A DNA stretch of 64,000 nucleotides from Nannobrachium achirus (GCA_963921795.1 OY997642.1:2168079-2232078), one strand, 5' to 3'; shown: positions 41,577-54,400, numbered from the stretch's first letter. A program made the numbers and translations. Notes: a model not told the origin generated them from the letters alone.

Positions 41577-42145
41577 TAATAAACTCAGCACAAAAAGAAA
41601 GGAAACTTGACTTCGGTCCATTATATCTCCCCTTTAATAATACCAATTTGTATTGTGTTTTATATCATTTCTATCGTTGATTCGTCGCCTTTACAACGAG
41701 GTACAGCTTGTAAGCATCAGGCATTCGAGGCATGAGCTACACAGCCAAACGTGGGTAGCACCAACCAAAATCTTGCCAAAATGGCCTGCAATACTGTTCT
41801 GCTGGCATTTACTCTCGTTTTGGGCATCCCTGACACTGAGCTTAAAATGAACAAAGTGTAAAAATTGCCAATATGTGTTGTTTTTTCTTTTCCTTATTAC
41901 TGTGGGAGAGTGCAATCATTCAATGCTCCAAGCAACAAAGGTGAACACCAAAAGAACAGTATTGCAGGCCTGCCAGGCCATTTTGACCATTTTTGGAGGG
42001 GTGCTACCCACACGTTTGTTGCTCATTCCACATATGCCCAATGCTTACAAGCTGTACCTCGTTGTAAAGGTGACGAATCAATGATAATTATTAAAGGGGA
42101 GATATAATGGACATCATAAACGTTCTTTTTGTGCTGAGTTTTTTA
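41577..42145. mobile_element. foldback/Tc1-like palindromic element
   Basis: Ends aactcagcacaaaaagaaag and cttttttgtgctgag-like (near 42125-42141) mirror each other. Long inner arms pair too: cgtcgcctttacaacgaggt and acctcgttgtaaaggtgacg, gtgggtagcac and gtgctacccac, ggcctgcaatactgttct and its complement. The end sequence recalls Tc1/mariner-type elements, but no transposase remains. Confidence 0.65.
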
Positions 42146-42228
42146 TACTTTAAAAAGTGTACATTTTAATATTACACATTATTATAGACTGATAGAGATG
42201 TTTAACTGAAAGGTTTGCTGTTTCCTAG

Positions 42229-42321
42229 GTTCTGGATCCCAGGACTCGTATGATCCTCTTCAAGATGCTGAACAGAGGGATCATCTCTGAGATCAACGGA
42301 TGTATCAGCACTGGGAAGGAG
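42229..42321 (+). CDS. riok1: RIOK1 coding exon 6 (start of the ATP-binding loop)
   Basis: Acceptor gtttcctag precedes 42229. It reads [18 protein letters not shown] and ends NGCISTGKE in phase 0 before donor gtgtgg. STGKEANV, completed by exon 7, is the nucleotide-binding loop of RIO kinases. Confidence 0.9.
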
Positions 42322-42329
42322 GTGTGGTT

Positions 42330-43055
42330 TTAATCACTATACCTTTTAATCATGAATATATATAATATAATAATAATGAATGAATGAATGATTACTATCA
42401 AAACCTCCACCGACTGTCTGTCAGTCAGTCTGTCCGTCACGTCACACTTTTGCCCTACTCATATCTCCGCCACCGTTGCCCCTATCCATGCCAAACTTTA
42501 CCCACACACTCCTTGGCTGCCAAACCACAACCTCCGCCCCTCATTTCTCACATGGCCCTCTTCTAGCGCCACCACAAGGCCGATTCTTGCAAGACACATT
42601 TTTATGACACTGCTCCTATTGAGTTTGCCTTAAAATCACACAAAGTGGTACACAGTATCTCTATAGTCATGTCATGAACATGGATCTGTCCCATTTCCAT
42701 GTTGCCATGTGCAACTTCATAGCCTACAAGCCAAACCGAAATGTAATTGTCAACAACAAAAACACAATTAAATCGTTAATCACAATTATTTGAGTGACAA
42801 TTAATTGTCATGTAAAATACCATATTGTGACAGCCCTACAGGTACCCCCCTCTCCCCTCTGACTGACAGCTGTCAAAGTGATTGATGTCTTTGATGCATT
42901 CATTGATCAGAGCACTAAGGCACATAGAACAACGTTGACACTGTTGCTTTTATGACTCCATCTCAGTACAAAAACCCTTTGCAGTTCGGTCCTCTCGCTA
43001 CCCAGGTCCACTCCACTATTTGTTATAGACTCGCTCCCCGCTGCTTTTAACATTG
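42330..43055. other. RIOK1 intron 6, mostly unclassified
   Basis: Contains short (AATG)n, (CAGT)n and a segment (42395-42640) rich in simple C/A words. No gene, hairpin or element ends recognised. Confidence 0.4.
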
Positions 43056-43056
43056 T

Positions 43057-43057
<1 letters not shown>

Positions 43058-43109
<52 letters not shown>
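43058..43109 (+). repeat. (GT)n tract replacing the polypyrimidine tract of RIOK1 exon 7 acceptor
   Basis: About 26 GT units run to within 6 bases of the exon, followed by tcccag. Confidence 0.95.
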
Positions 43110-43110
<1 letters not shown>

Positions 43111-43115
43111 CCCAG

Positions 43116-43228
43116 GCTAACGTGTACCATGCTAGCACGGCCAGTGGGGAGAGCAGAGCCATCAAGATCTACAAGACCAGCATCCTCCAGTTTAAAGACA
43201 GAGACAAATATGTTAGTGGAGAGTTCAG
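43116..43228 (+). CDS. riok1: RIOK1 coding exon 7 (ATP-binding lysine)
   Basis: Reads [20 protein letters not shown] to DKYVSGEF with two bases before donor gtgaga. The lysine of AIKIYK is the expected ATP-anchoring residue. [12 protein letters not shown] is invariant in RIOK1. Confidence 0.92.
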
Positions 43229-43316
43229 GTGAGAGGGGGAAAAAGACCGTAAAAGGTGTTATTTGGGATGTTCCTTTTAGGCAGGGTGTTTAACTGTACT
43301 GTACTGTACTATTGTC

Positions 43317-43947
43317 TGGGGTTGCAACGGTACTCGGTGTTACCGGTGTTACCGGTGAGCGAGCACAACACAGAGTACTTTACTTGCACACCGATAACAC
43401 CGTTAAATAAAAAGAAACCGCATCCGCTGCTCTGCTCTGCTCTGCTCTGCCCCGAGGAGCGCAGTAGAGATGTGGCGTTCGCCAACGATTCTGCTTTTTT
43501 GAACAGCTCTTTTACATGAATGATGGGATTCGGTTCTCAATCGCAGGAGGCCGGGAGCTGTGAACAGATTCAGAATCAACGGATCATCCACGAGGCGAGG
43601 CACAGCCCATCAGACTGCATGATGTCTCGTCCCCACTCGCAGGGCACGTTCCAGGAGACTAGTAGTGGCTTTATAATGTCACAGTGCGCAGTAGGCGGAA
43701 AAACAACGATTAGCCAAACGCAGGGCTGTTGTAACACTAACAGTGTTGTTGCTTTTTTACAAAGCTGCATTTTTAATATGGTCGGATGGTTGTTGTTGTT
43801 GTTGTAGCTTGAGGTAGCATTGGCTGCTACTGAATGCTCACAAGACGACAAGACACGCAATGGTGGTTGAAACGGTGTTACCGATAACCGCAGTGTTGAC
43901 ACGGACGATATTTTCGGTGTTAAAAATCTCATACCGTTGCAACCCTA
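43317..43947. mobile_element. non-autonomous hAT-type element (GGGTTGCAACGGTA ends)
   Basis: Starts tggggttgcaacggtactcg and ends ataccgttgcaaccctа-type sequence at 43947. Perfect 8-bp duplication ctattgtc (43309-43316, 43948-43955). Inner arms repeat cggtgttaccgg. Contains (CTCTG)n. No transposase frame. Confidence 0.8.
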
Positions 43948-43959
43948 CTATTGTCTATT

Positions 43960-45390
43960 GCAGTGTTTCTCAAATGGGGGTACGCGGAGGTACTGCAGGG
44001 GGTACTCAAGAAGATGCCCCTCGAAAAGAAAATAGAAGTATAAATCTTGATAATATTATTCATAGTTAAATAATTCATTACAATTGAATTAGGAGAAAAA
44101 ACATTTTCTGTTATGTATAATGATGAAACTTGGAGACACTTGTTGTGAGCTTGATAGTCGCCAATCCAAATTCGGTACCAGGCAACTGGCATGTGTTTGA
44201 ATGATGTTTGAATGTAAGTTATTGATATGAAAACTGGACTGAAATGTTATGGCCACAGTGTTCAAGATTCAAGATGTTTATTGTCACAAGGATGTACAAG
44301 TGTAGGTTATACGGTATGCACGTTGGCTCTTGCCAACGTGCCTGGCACTTTGGCTGACTGGTCAGTGCACATACCTGGAAAATCGGGGTCCCGGGTTTGC
44401 CTCCCGGCCGCGACGCGTGATTCAAAATAACGGCGCAGTTCGGCCAGTGGAGACGCCCCTATACTCTATAGAGACGCCCCTCTTAACAACACACACGCAT
44501 TAACTGTTAAAGCCTGCACCTGACACTTTTGTGCTGTGCTCAAAATAAACTTGACACTTGTACTGTGAAAGGCCTCTCATTTTATTTATCTTCTGTGCTG
44601 GGTGTTTTTTTAATGGGTTGGCATGGTACGTAAAGAGAAATTAGAATGAGTGAAAACGGCTCACAACACACTTTGAAAAGATAAAAAAATATACTGTCTT
44701 GTTTTGTTCACTACTAGAAAATGCAGATATAACTTAGAAGACATAACTGTTTATTTACAACAGCCAAAAATGTAATAAAACATGGGCTGTAGGAAACAAT
44801 TAAGGAAACCATAAAATGTGAATTAACGTTCATACTCAGCATTTCCCTAAAGCTTATTCGAATTCGCCTTTACTTTAACATTAAAACCCGAACTACTGTC
44901 ATACTCAAGATAACTTATAACGTGTCGGGTTAATAAAGTAACGCGCTACGTGCCTGACAGAGATGACAGCGTCCCCACCCGGGTGCCGCCACGGGCCAAT
45001 CAGAGGCAAGCGGAACGAGAGGGGCGTCTCCACTGGCCGAACTGCGCCGTTATTTTGAATCACGCGGCCGTGACGCTACACAAGTACATGCACTGTGAAA
45101 AACTTAGGGTGGGGGTGCTCCATAATACACAGAATAAAAAATAAAAAATAAAATAAATCTATGTTGAAAATAAATCTCAGGAGGCACTGTTTGAAACTCT
45201 CACTCCCTTTCTTATTTTTTGTGATGTTATATTCTTGAAAATGGGGGTTATCATAGCTGATATACTGTACCACTGGTTATGGTTTTAATTGCAGTTTTAG
45301 GACATTTTTGTCGTTGGGTAAAGGGGGTACTTAGATTCAGAAATACTATACTTGTACTGTTCTCCATTTGTGTCTAATAAAATACTCAAT
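43960..45390. mobile_element. composite repeat region with a 47-bp inverted repeat
   Basis: cagtgtttctcaaatggggg near 43961 is a hAT-like end. A LINE/SINE-like ttcaagatgtttattgtcac follows at about 44272. The 47-bp sequence beginning cgcgtgattcaaaataacgg (about 44413) is repeated inverted near 45021-45067. A tRNA-like segment (ggctgactggtcagtgc with cccgggtttgcctccc) stands at 44352-44405. Individual boundaries are unclear; no gene is seen. Confidence 0.45.
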
Positions 45391-48130
45391 CAATCCAAAA
45401 ACAGGTTCCGTCACGGTTACTGTAAAGGAAACCCCAGGAAGATGTAATAAAATACTCAATCAATCCAAAAACAGGTTCCGTCACGGTTACTGTAAAGGAA
45501 ACCCCAGGAAGATGTAATAAAATACTCAATCAATCCAAAAACAGGTTCCGTCACGGTTACTGTAAAGATAATAAAATACTCAATCAATCCAAAAACAGGT
45601 TCCGTCACGGTTACTGTAAAGGAAACCCCAGGAAGATGTAATAAAATACTCAATCAATCCAAAAACAGGTTCCGTCACGGTTACTGTAAAGGAAACCCCA
45701 GGAAGATGTAATAAAATACTCAATCAATCCAAAAACAGGTTCCGTCACGGTTACTGTAAAGATAATAAAATACTCAATCAATCCAAAAACAGGTTCCGTC
45801 ACGGTTACTGTAAAGGAAACCCCAGGAAGATGTAATAAAATACTCAATCAATCCAAAAACAGGTTCCGTCACGGTTACTGTAAAGATAATAAAATACTCA
45901 ATCAATCCAAAAACAGGTTCCGTCACGGTTACTGTAAAGGAAACCCCAGGAAGATGTAATAAAATACTCAATCAATCCAAAAACAGGTTCCGTCACGGTT
46001 ACTGTAAAGATAATAAAATACTCAATCAATCCAAAAACAGGTTCCGTCACGGTTACTGTAAAGGAAACCCCAGGAAGATGTAATAAAATACTCAATCAAT
46101 CCAAAAACAGGTTCCGTCACGGTTACTGTAAAGGAAACCCCAGGAAGATGTAATAAAATACTCAATCAATCCAAAAACAGGTTCCGTCACGGTTACTGTA
46201 AAGATAATAAAATACTCAATCAATCCAAAAACAGGTTCCGTCACGGTTACTGTAAAGGAAACCCCAGGAAGATGTAATAAAATACTCAATCAATCCAAAA
46301 ACAGGTTCCGTCACGGTTACTGTAAAGATAATAAAATACTCAATCAATCCAAAAACAGGTTCCGTCACGGTTACTGTAAAGGAAACCCCAGGAAGATGTA
46401 ATAAAATACTCAATCAATCCAAAAACAGGTTCCGTCACGGTTACTGTAAAGATAATAAAATACTCAATCAATCCAAAAACAGGTTCCGTCACGGTTACTG
46501 TAAAGGAAACCCCAGGAAGATGTAATAAAATACTCAATCAATCCAAAAACAGGTTCCGTCACGGTTACTGTAAAGATAATAAAATACTCAATCAATCCAA
46601 AAACAGGTTCCGTCACGGTTACTGTAAAGGAAACCCCAGGAAGATGTAATAAAATACTCAATCAATCCAAAAACAGGTTCCGTCACGGTTACTGTAAAGA
46701 TAATAAAATACTCAATCAATCCAAAAACAGGTTCCGTCACGGTTACTGTAAAGGAAACCCCAGGAAGATGTAATAAAATACTCAATCAATCCAAAAACAG
46801 GTTCCGTCACGGTTACTGTAAAGATAATAAAATACTCAATCAATCCAAAAACAGGTTCCGTCATGGTTACTGTAAAGGAAACCCCAGGAAGATGTAATAA
46901 AATACTCAATCAATCCAAAAACAGGTTCCGTCATGGTTACTGTAAAGGAAACCCCAGGAAGATGTAATAAAATACTCAATCAATCCAAAAACAGGTTCCG
47001 TCATGGTTACTGTAAAGGAAACCCCAGGAAGATGTAATAAAATACTCAATCAATCCAAAAACAGGTTCCGTCACGGTTACTGTAAAGATAATAAAATACT
47101 CAATCAATCCAAAAACAGGTTCCGTCACGGTTACTGTAAAGGAAACCCCAGGAAGATGTAATAAAATACTCAATCAATCCAAAAACAGGTTCCGTCACGG
47201 TTACTGTAAAGATAATAAAATACTCAATCAATCCAAAAACAGGTTCCGTCACGGTTACTGTAAAGGAAACCCCAGGAAGATGTAATAAAATACTCAATCA
47301 ATCCAAAAACAGGTTCCGTCACGGTTACTGTAAAGATAATAAAATACTCAATCAATCCAAAAACAGGTTCCGTCACGGTTACTGTAAAGGAAACCCCAGG
47401 AAGATGTAATAAAATACTCAATCAATCCAAAAACAGGTTCCGTCACGGTTACTGTAAAGATAATAAAATACTCAATCAATCCAAAAACAGGTTCCGTCAT
47501 GGTTACTGTAAAGGAAACCCCAGGAAGATGTAATAAAATACTCAATCAATCCAAAAACAGGTTCCGTCATGGTTACTGTAAAGGAAACCCCAGGAAGATG
47601 TAATAAAATACTCAATCAATCCAAAAACAGGTTCCGTCATGGTTACTGTAAAGGAAACCCCAGGAAGATGTAATAAAATACTCAATCAATCCAAAAACAG
47701 GTTCCGTCACGGTTACTGTAAAGATAATAAAATACTCAATCAATCCAAAAACAGGTTCCGTCATGGTTACTGTAAAGGAAACCCCAGGAAGATGTAATAA
47801 AATACTCAATCAATCCAAAAACAGGTTCCGTCACGGTTACTGTAAAGATAATAAAATACTCAATCAATCCAAAAACAGGTTCCGTCATGGTTACTGTAAA
47901 GGAAACCCCAGGAAGATGTAATAAAATACTCAATCAATCCAAAAACAGGTTCCGTCACGGTTACTGTAAAGATAATAAAATACTCAATCAATCCAAAAAC
48001 AGGTTCCGTCATGGTTACTGTAAAGGAAACCCCAGGAAGATGTAATAAAATACTCAATCAATCCAAAAACAGGTTCCGTCATGGTTACTGTAAAGATAAT
48101 AAAATACTCAATCAATCCAAAAACAGGTTA
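45376..48130 (+). repeat. 70/54-bp higher-order array of the RIOK1 exon 8 acceptor junction
   Basis: Long unit (70 bp): aaaatactcaatcaatccaa, aaacaggttccgtcacggtt, actgtaaaggaaaccccagg, aagatgtaat. Short unit (54 bp) stops after actgtaaag and adds ataat. They alternate as a 124-bp pair with occasional long-long or long-long-long runs, about 44 monomers. The part after aaaacag copies the first 40 bases of exon 8, so each long unit encodes [13 protein letters not shown] behind an acceptor-like AG. The recurring 65-residue minus-strand frames are artefacts. Confidence 0.96.
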
Positions 48131-48158
48131 CTGTAAAGGTTTATGATGTGATTGACAG

Positions 48159-48239
48159 GTTCCGTCATGGTTACTGTAAAGGAAACCCCAGGAAGATGGT
48201 GAGGACCTGGGCTGAGAAGGAGATGAGGAACCTGATAAG
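48159..48239 (+). CDS. riok1: RIOK1 coding exon 8
   Basis: Acceptor gtgattgacag precedes 48159. With exon 7 it reads [20 protein letters not shown] to MRNLI, ending with two bases before a weak donor gttata. This copy, unlike those in the array, continues into [14 protein letters not shown], conserved in RIOK1. Confidence 0.9.
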
Positions 48240-48246
48240 GTTATAC

Positions 48247-48642
<396 letters not shown>

Positions 48643-48649
48643 TTTGCTT

Positions 48650-49975
48650 TCTACTTGCATGCTTGAAACTCTCATCAAAGGCGTCACACATTCAGTTTCC
48701 ACGTTAGAATGAAACGCTTGTAGAACAAATTAAATCCAGTGGATTCCTGCTGAATGGAGAAGGTCACTCTGTGTTACAGGTTAGCGTTGTTGTCTTTATT
48801 TGCCACGCACATGTTTTGTGTCACACACTGAGCATGGACCAAATAAAAAGGAGAGAAATGTCAGGAGGTCAGAGGTCAGATTGTATCCAAACATGGCCAT
48901 ACTGAAGGCTCCAAGTCCATCTCCAGAGACCTTGATGTTCCTTCACTGTGCTAATCTAGACCACTGTGTGTTGCAATGCAAGGGTGCCAATACTTTTAGC
49001 CATGACTGTAATAATGTGCCAATGCCATGGTGTTGTAGTAACCAGTTAGTTATACACATGTTGTGAAGAAAACCTGGACACTGACATTCAGTAATTGGGT
49101 CAAAATAATAGCATTATAAAGGTGTGTAAAACAAAAAGAAAAATCAAACAATTTGCCATGGACAAGACCATGCCTTGTGTACGGTCGGACATATTAACAC
49201 TTATGTTGCAGTGATTTTTTCTCTTCAATGTCCCGCGATGCCATGGTCTCCATAGACTTCCATGTAATTTATAGTGCACGGATCGTGCACGCCCATGCCT
49301 AGATGCATGCACCACGTGTGTGCACACTGTTCACAGCTTTCAAACAAAAAAATCCGCTTGGAAATCCGTTCAGGCATTCATGATTTATCAGTCATTATGT
49401 TTTCTTCAGACTAGAAGTTCGCGGCCGCTGTGCGGCCGCTCACATCTAGAAATCGCGCCCTAACGGGCGCTCATATTTAAAAAAAAAAAAAAAAGTTGAT
49501 GGTCAGCAAGGAACATGCGTTGTTGATTTTTGTATTATGTTTTTGAGACAATTGAACAACTGCTGAACGTGGAGTTGCAGATGCAAGACATTGGGACATA
49601 CAGACATACATACACACGACCCCATTCTGATTAGGTTGTGAGATGTAAACAAACATGGCTGCCATGTTTGAAAGAATGGGTTGGTATGGGGGTTAAACAT
49701 GCAATTTCGCGATCGCGATCATGACTAATACAATTTCGCGATCGCGATCATGCCTAATACAATTTCGCGATCGCGATCATGCCTAATACATTTCTGGAGG
49801 TCCAAAAATTTTTTTTGAAAAAAAAATATATATATATTATTATTTTTTTCAAAAACGGCCCAAACTCGGGAAACTCAGGGTTGGCACCATATGTGTTAAT
49901 GGCCATTAGTGTCAACCCCTGCATGCATACCAACATGAACAAAACACAAACATTATACATTAACTAGTGTATCTT
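48650..49975. other. RIOK1 intron 8, mostly unclassified
   Basis: Around 48965-49015, gtgttgcaatgcaagggtgc followed by caatacttttagccatgact resembles the terminal part of Tc1-like elements. At 49421-49470 short CG-rich inverted words occur (gcggccgctgtgcggccgc, gcgccctaacgggcgc). At 49711-49797 lies a 29-bp tandem repeat listed separately. No gene is visible. Confidence 0.4.
49711..49797 (+). repeat. 29-bp tandem repeat with cgcgatcgcg palindrome, 3 copies
   Basis: caatttcgcgatcgcgatca plus tgcctaata repeated three times (first copy tgactaata). Each has the palindrome tcgcgatcgcga, CpG-rich in AT-rich surroundings. Confidence 0.9.
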
Positions 49976-50188
49976 TGATTGACAGGTTGCAGACAGCAGG
50001 CATCCTGAGTCCAGAGTGATTGACAGGTCTATAATGTGATTGACAGGTTTATAATGTGATTGACAGGTCTATAATGTGATTGACAGGTTTATAATGTGAT
50101 TGACAGGTTGATATAACGTGATTGACAGGTCTATAATGTGATTGACAGGTCTATAATGTGATTGACAGGTCTATAATGTGATTGACAG
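49976..50188 (+). repeat. 20-bp tandem repeat and partial exon copy before RIOK1 exon 9
   Basis: 49986-50016 is a partial copy of exon 9 (gttgcagacagcaggcatcc, tgagtccagag) behind its own gattgacag acceptor. It is followed by about nine 20-bp units (gtctataatgtgattgacag) up to the real acceptor. Each unit ends in a 3' splice-site-like gattgacag. The same unit also precedes exon 8 (48139-48158). Confidence 0.92.
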
Positions 50189-50275
50189 GTTGCAGACAGC
50201 AGGCATCCTGAGTCCAGAGCCTCTCATGTTGAGGAGTCACGTTCTACTGATGACCTTCATCGGCAAGGATGACAT
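50189..50275 (+). CDS. riok1: RIOK1 coding exon 9
   Basis: Reads (R)[18 protein letters not shown] to FIGKDD with two bases (AT) before donor gtaaga. [17 protein letters not shown] is conserved in RIOK1. Confidence 0.9.
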
Positions 50276-50465
50276 GTAAGAACCAATCACATGTTAGAAT
50301 GACATGTAAGAACCAATCACATGTTAGGATGACATGTAAGAACCAATCACATGTTAGAATGACATGTAAGAACCAATCACATGTTAGGATGACATGTAAG
50401 AACCAATCATAATCACCTGTTAGATTGAAATGTAAGGGAACGAGAACCAATCACACGTTAGAATG
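50266..50465 (+). repeat. 30-bp tandem repeat of the RIOK1 exon 9 donor junction
   Basis: Unit gacatgtaagaaccaatcac plus atgttagaat (30 bp), about six copies, each beginning with the exon end gacat and donor gtaaga. A related, more diverged block resumes at 58796-58990 after large insertions. Confidence 0.93.
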
Positions 50466-50468
50466 ACA

Positions 50469-50930
50469 TGTCACGGTGGTGCAGTGGGTAGTGCCGTCTC
50501 CTCACAGCTAGAAGGTCCTGGGTTCGATTCCCGCCGGGGGACGCTGTGGGCGTTGGGGGTGTGTTCTCTCCTACGAGTCATCAGTGCCCACACCCTAGGT
50601 GGGGTCGGCTGATAGGGCCTTTCTGTGTGGAGTTTGCATGTTCTCCTCGTGTCTCCTAGGGTTGATACCCTCACAAAAACATGCAGTAATACTGGTCTCC
50701 ATACTGCCTCCCCCTGGCCAGCCGGGGAATGGAGGGGAAAGGAACTGGTTGGAATAACGTGTTCCTTCCACACGCTACGTCCAACCAGGGAAACTACCCC
50801 TCCCTTCCCCCCATGAGCTCAGTTCAGGGCTCTGCCCAGGTTGGCAGAGGGAGAGCAGAGCCCAGGATTACAGCTTAGGCAACTGGCACTGGGGGAAACA
50901 TGGCTTACAAAATTGTGGGATAAAAAAATG
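50469..50930 (+). mobile_element. tRNA-derived SINE
   Basis: Starts tcacggtggtgcagtgggta (box-A-like) with box B gggttcgattcccgcc at about 50520. A long body rich in ctggccagccggggaatgga-type words follows, with A-rich sequence near 50920. It was inserted into the exon 9 donor repeat. Confidence 0.7.
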
Positions 50931-51111
50931 TAAGAGAAGAATAATGACAATCACCTGTTAGAACAGGGGTGTCCAAACCTTGTTCAAAGGAGGCCGCATT
51001 AGAAAATATGAAAACACCCGAGGGCCGACAATATCTCCTGACAAAATGTACTTTCAGTCGGACCATAACATAAGTCACATACTGTATGCATCACAATTAC
51101 AATATTGTATT

Positions 51112-51365
51112 TAAAGGAGCTATAGTCAACTTGTTCTTGAAAAACGGATGCTAAAATAAAAATAATGTTTCGAACATATTTTATAAAAAAATAAGCTTCG
51201 TATATGTGTTTCTATTCAAAAATGACCACAAAAAGCGTAAAATAATGATAAAATAATCATTTTGGCCGTTGTCAGACCGACACTTTGTTTACATCCTAGT
51301 CTATAGACTAGGATGTAAACAAAGTGTTGGCCCTACAATGAAAAAGTTGACTATAGCTCCTTTAA
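51112..51365. mobile_element. palindromic MITE nested in the hAT-type element
   Basis: aaaggagctatagtcaactt at the left mirrors aagttgactatagctccttt at the right. The centre is the palindrome acatcctagtctatagacta with ggatgt. Ends overlap TTAA. Confidence 0.8.
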
Positions 51366-51474
51366 CTATCATCATCAATATGTAATGGTCTTTTGTCAGG
51401 TGTGTACTCTGACCAAAACACTAATAACTCACATTACCAAATGTAACCAGACGTGCAAGGTATAAAATACAACA

Positions 51475-54400
51475 GGGTATTGTTTTGACCCCTTCAGAAT
51501 GAGACAACAGGGAATAAGGAATCCTGATAAATGATGCTATAAACATTGTTGTTTGTTTTACCCCTTCAGAATGAGACAACAGGGAATAAGGAATCCTGAT
51601 AAATGATGCTATAAACATTGTTGTTTGTTTGACCCCTTCAGAATGAGACGACAGGGAATAAGGAATCCTGATAAATGATGCTATAAACATGCTTGTTTGA
51701 CCCCTTCAGAATGAGACAACAGGGAATAAGGAATCCTGACAAATGATGCTATAAACATTGTTGTTTGTTTGACCCCTTCAGAATGAGACGACAGGGAATA
51801 AGGAATCCTGACAAATGATGCTATAAACATTGTTGTTTGTTTTACCCCTTCAGAATGAGACAACAGGGAATAAGGAATCCTGACAAATGATGCTATAAAC
51901 ATTGTTGTTTGTTTTACCCCTTCAGAATGAGACAACAGGGAATAAGGAATCCTGACAAATGATGCTATAAACATTGTTGTTTGTTTTACCCCTTCAGAAT
52001 GAGACAACAGGGAATAAGGAATCCTGACAAATGATGCTATAAACATTGTTGTTTGTTTTACCCCTTCAGAATGAGACAACAGGGAATAAGGAATCCTGAC
52101 AAATGATGCTATAAACATTGTTGTTTGTTTTACCCCTTCAGAATGAGACAACAGGGAATAAGGAATCCTGACAAATGATGCTATAAACATTGTTGTTTGT
52201 TTTACCCCTTCAGAATGAGACAACAGGGAATAAGGAATCCTGACAAATGATGCTATAAACATTGTTGTTTGTTTTACCCCTTCAGAATGAGACAACAGGG
52301 AATAAGGAATCCTGACAAATGATGCTATAAACATTGTTGTTTGTTTTACCCCTTCAGAATGAGACAACAGGGAACAAGGAATCCTGACAAATGATGCTAT
52401 AAACATTGTTGTTTGTTTTACCCCTTCAGAATGAGACAACAGGGAATAAGGAATCCTGACAAATGATGCTATAAACATTGTTGTTTGTTTTACCCCTTCA
52501 GAATGAGACAACAGGGAACAAGGAATCCTGACAAATGATGCTATAAACATTGTTGTTTGTTTTACCCCTTCAGAATGAGACAACAGGGAATAAGGAATCC
52601 TGACAAATGATGCTATAAACATTGTTGTTTGTTTTACCCCTTCAGAATGAGACAACAGGGAATAAGGAATCCTGACAAATGATGCTATAAACATTGTTGT
52701 TTGTTTTACCCCTTCAGAATGAGACAACAGGGAATAAGGAATCCTGACAAATGATGCTATAAACATTGTTGTTTGTTTGACCCCTTCAGAATGAGACGAC
52801 AGGGAATAAGGAATCCTGACAAATGATGCTATAAACATTGTTGTTTGTTTTACCCCTTCAGAATGAGACAACAGGGAATAAGGAATCCTGACAAATGATG
52901 CTATAAACATTGTTGTTTGTTTGACCCCTTCAGAATGAGACAACAGGGAATAAGGAATCCTGACAAATGATGCTATAAACATTGTTGTTTGGTTTACCCC
53001 TTCAGAATGAGACAACAGGGAACAAGGAATCCTGACAAATGATGCTATAAACATTGTTGTTTGTTTTACCCCTTCAGAATGAGACAACAGGGAACAAGGA
53101 ATCCTGACAAATGATGCTATAAACATTGTTGTTTGTTTTACCCCTTCAGAATGAGACAACAGGGAACAAGGAATCCTGACAAATGATGCTATAAACATTG
53201 TTGTTTGTTTTACCCCTTCAGAATGAGACAACAGGGAATAAGGAATCCTGACAAATGATGCTATAAACATTGTTGTTTGTTTTACCCCTTCAGAATGAGA
53301 CAACAGGGAATAAGGAATCCTGACAAATGATGCTATAAACATTGTTGTTTGTTTTACCCCTTCAGAATGAGACAACAGGGAACAAGGAATCCTGACAAAT
53401 GATGCTATAAACATTGTTGTTTGTTTTACCCCTTCAGAATGAGACGACAGGGAATAAGGAATCCTGACAAATGATGCTATAAACATTGTTGTTTGTTTTA
53501 CCCCTTCAGAATGAGACAACAGGGAATAAGGAATCCTGACAAATGATGCTATAAACATTGTTGTTTGTTTGACCCCTTCAGAATGAGACAACAGGGAATA
53601 AGGAATCCTGACAAATGATGCTATAAACATTGTTGTTTGTTTTACCCCTTCAGAATGAGACAACAGGGAACAAGGAATCCTGACAAATGATGCTATAAAC
53701 ATTGTTGTTTGTTTTACCCCTTCAGAATGAGACAACAGGGAATAAGGAATCCTGACAAATGATGCTATAAACATTGTTGTTTGTTTTACCCCTTCAGAAT
53801 GAGACAACAGGGAATAAGGAATCCTGACAAATGATGCTATAAACATTGTTGTTTGTTTTACCCCTTCAGAATGAGACAACAGGGAATAAGGAATCCTGAC
53901 AAATGATGCTATAAACATTGTTGTTTGTTTTACCCCTTCAGAATGAGACAACAGGGAACAAGGAATCCTGACAAATGATGCTATAAACATTGTTGTTTGT
54001 TTTACCCCTTCAGAATGAGACAACAGGGAATAAGGAATCCTGACAAATGATGCTATAAACATTGTTGTTTGTTTTACCCCTTCAGAATGAGACAACAGGG
54101 AACAAGGAATCCTGACAAATGATGCTATAAACATTGTTGTTTGTTTGACCCCTTCAGAATGAGACAACAGGGAATAAGGAATCCTGACAAATGATGCTAT
54201 AAACATTGTTGTTTGTTTGACCCCTTCAGAATGAGACAACAGGGAACAAGGAATCCTGACAAATGATGCTATAAACATTGTTGTTTGTTTGACCCCTTCA
54301 GAATGAGACAACAGGGAATAAGGAATCCTGACAAATGATGCTATAAACATTGTTGTTTGTTTTACCCCTTCAGAATGAGACAACAGGGAATAAGGAATCC

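Noticed and set aside
44330-44410. A functional tRNA gene
   Set aside because: Box-A- and box-B-like words are present, but no cloverleaf with proper acceptor stem could be formed by eye; it is better seen as a SINE fragment.
45456-48057. Evenly spaced 65-residue minus-strand frames as a gene family
   Set aside because: They are the reverse reading of the 124-bp higher-order unit derived from RIOK1 exon 8.
45376-48130. CRISPR-like array of repeats and spacers
   Set aside because: Units are head-to-tail without unique spacers, contain exon sequence and lie in a vertebrate intron. The same holds for the other arrays.
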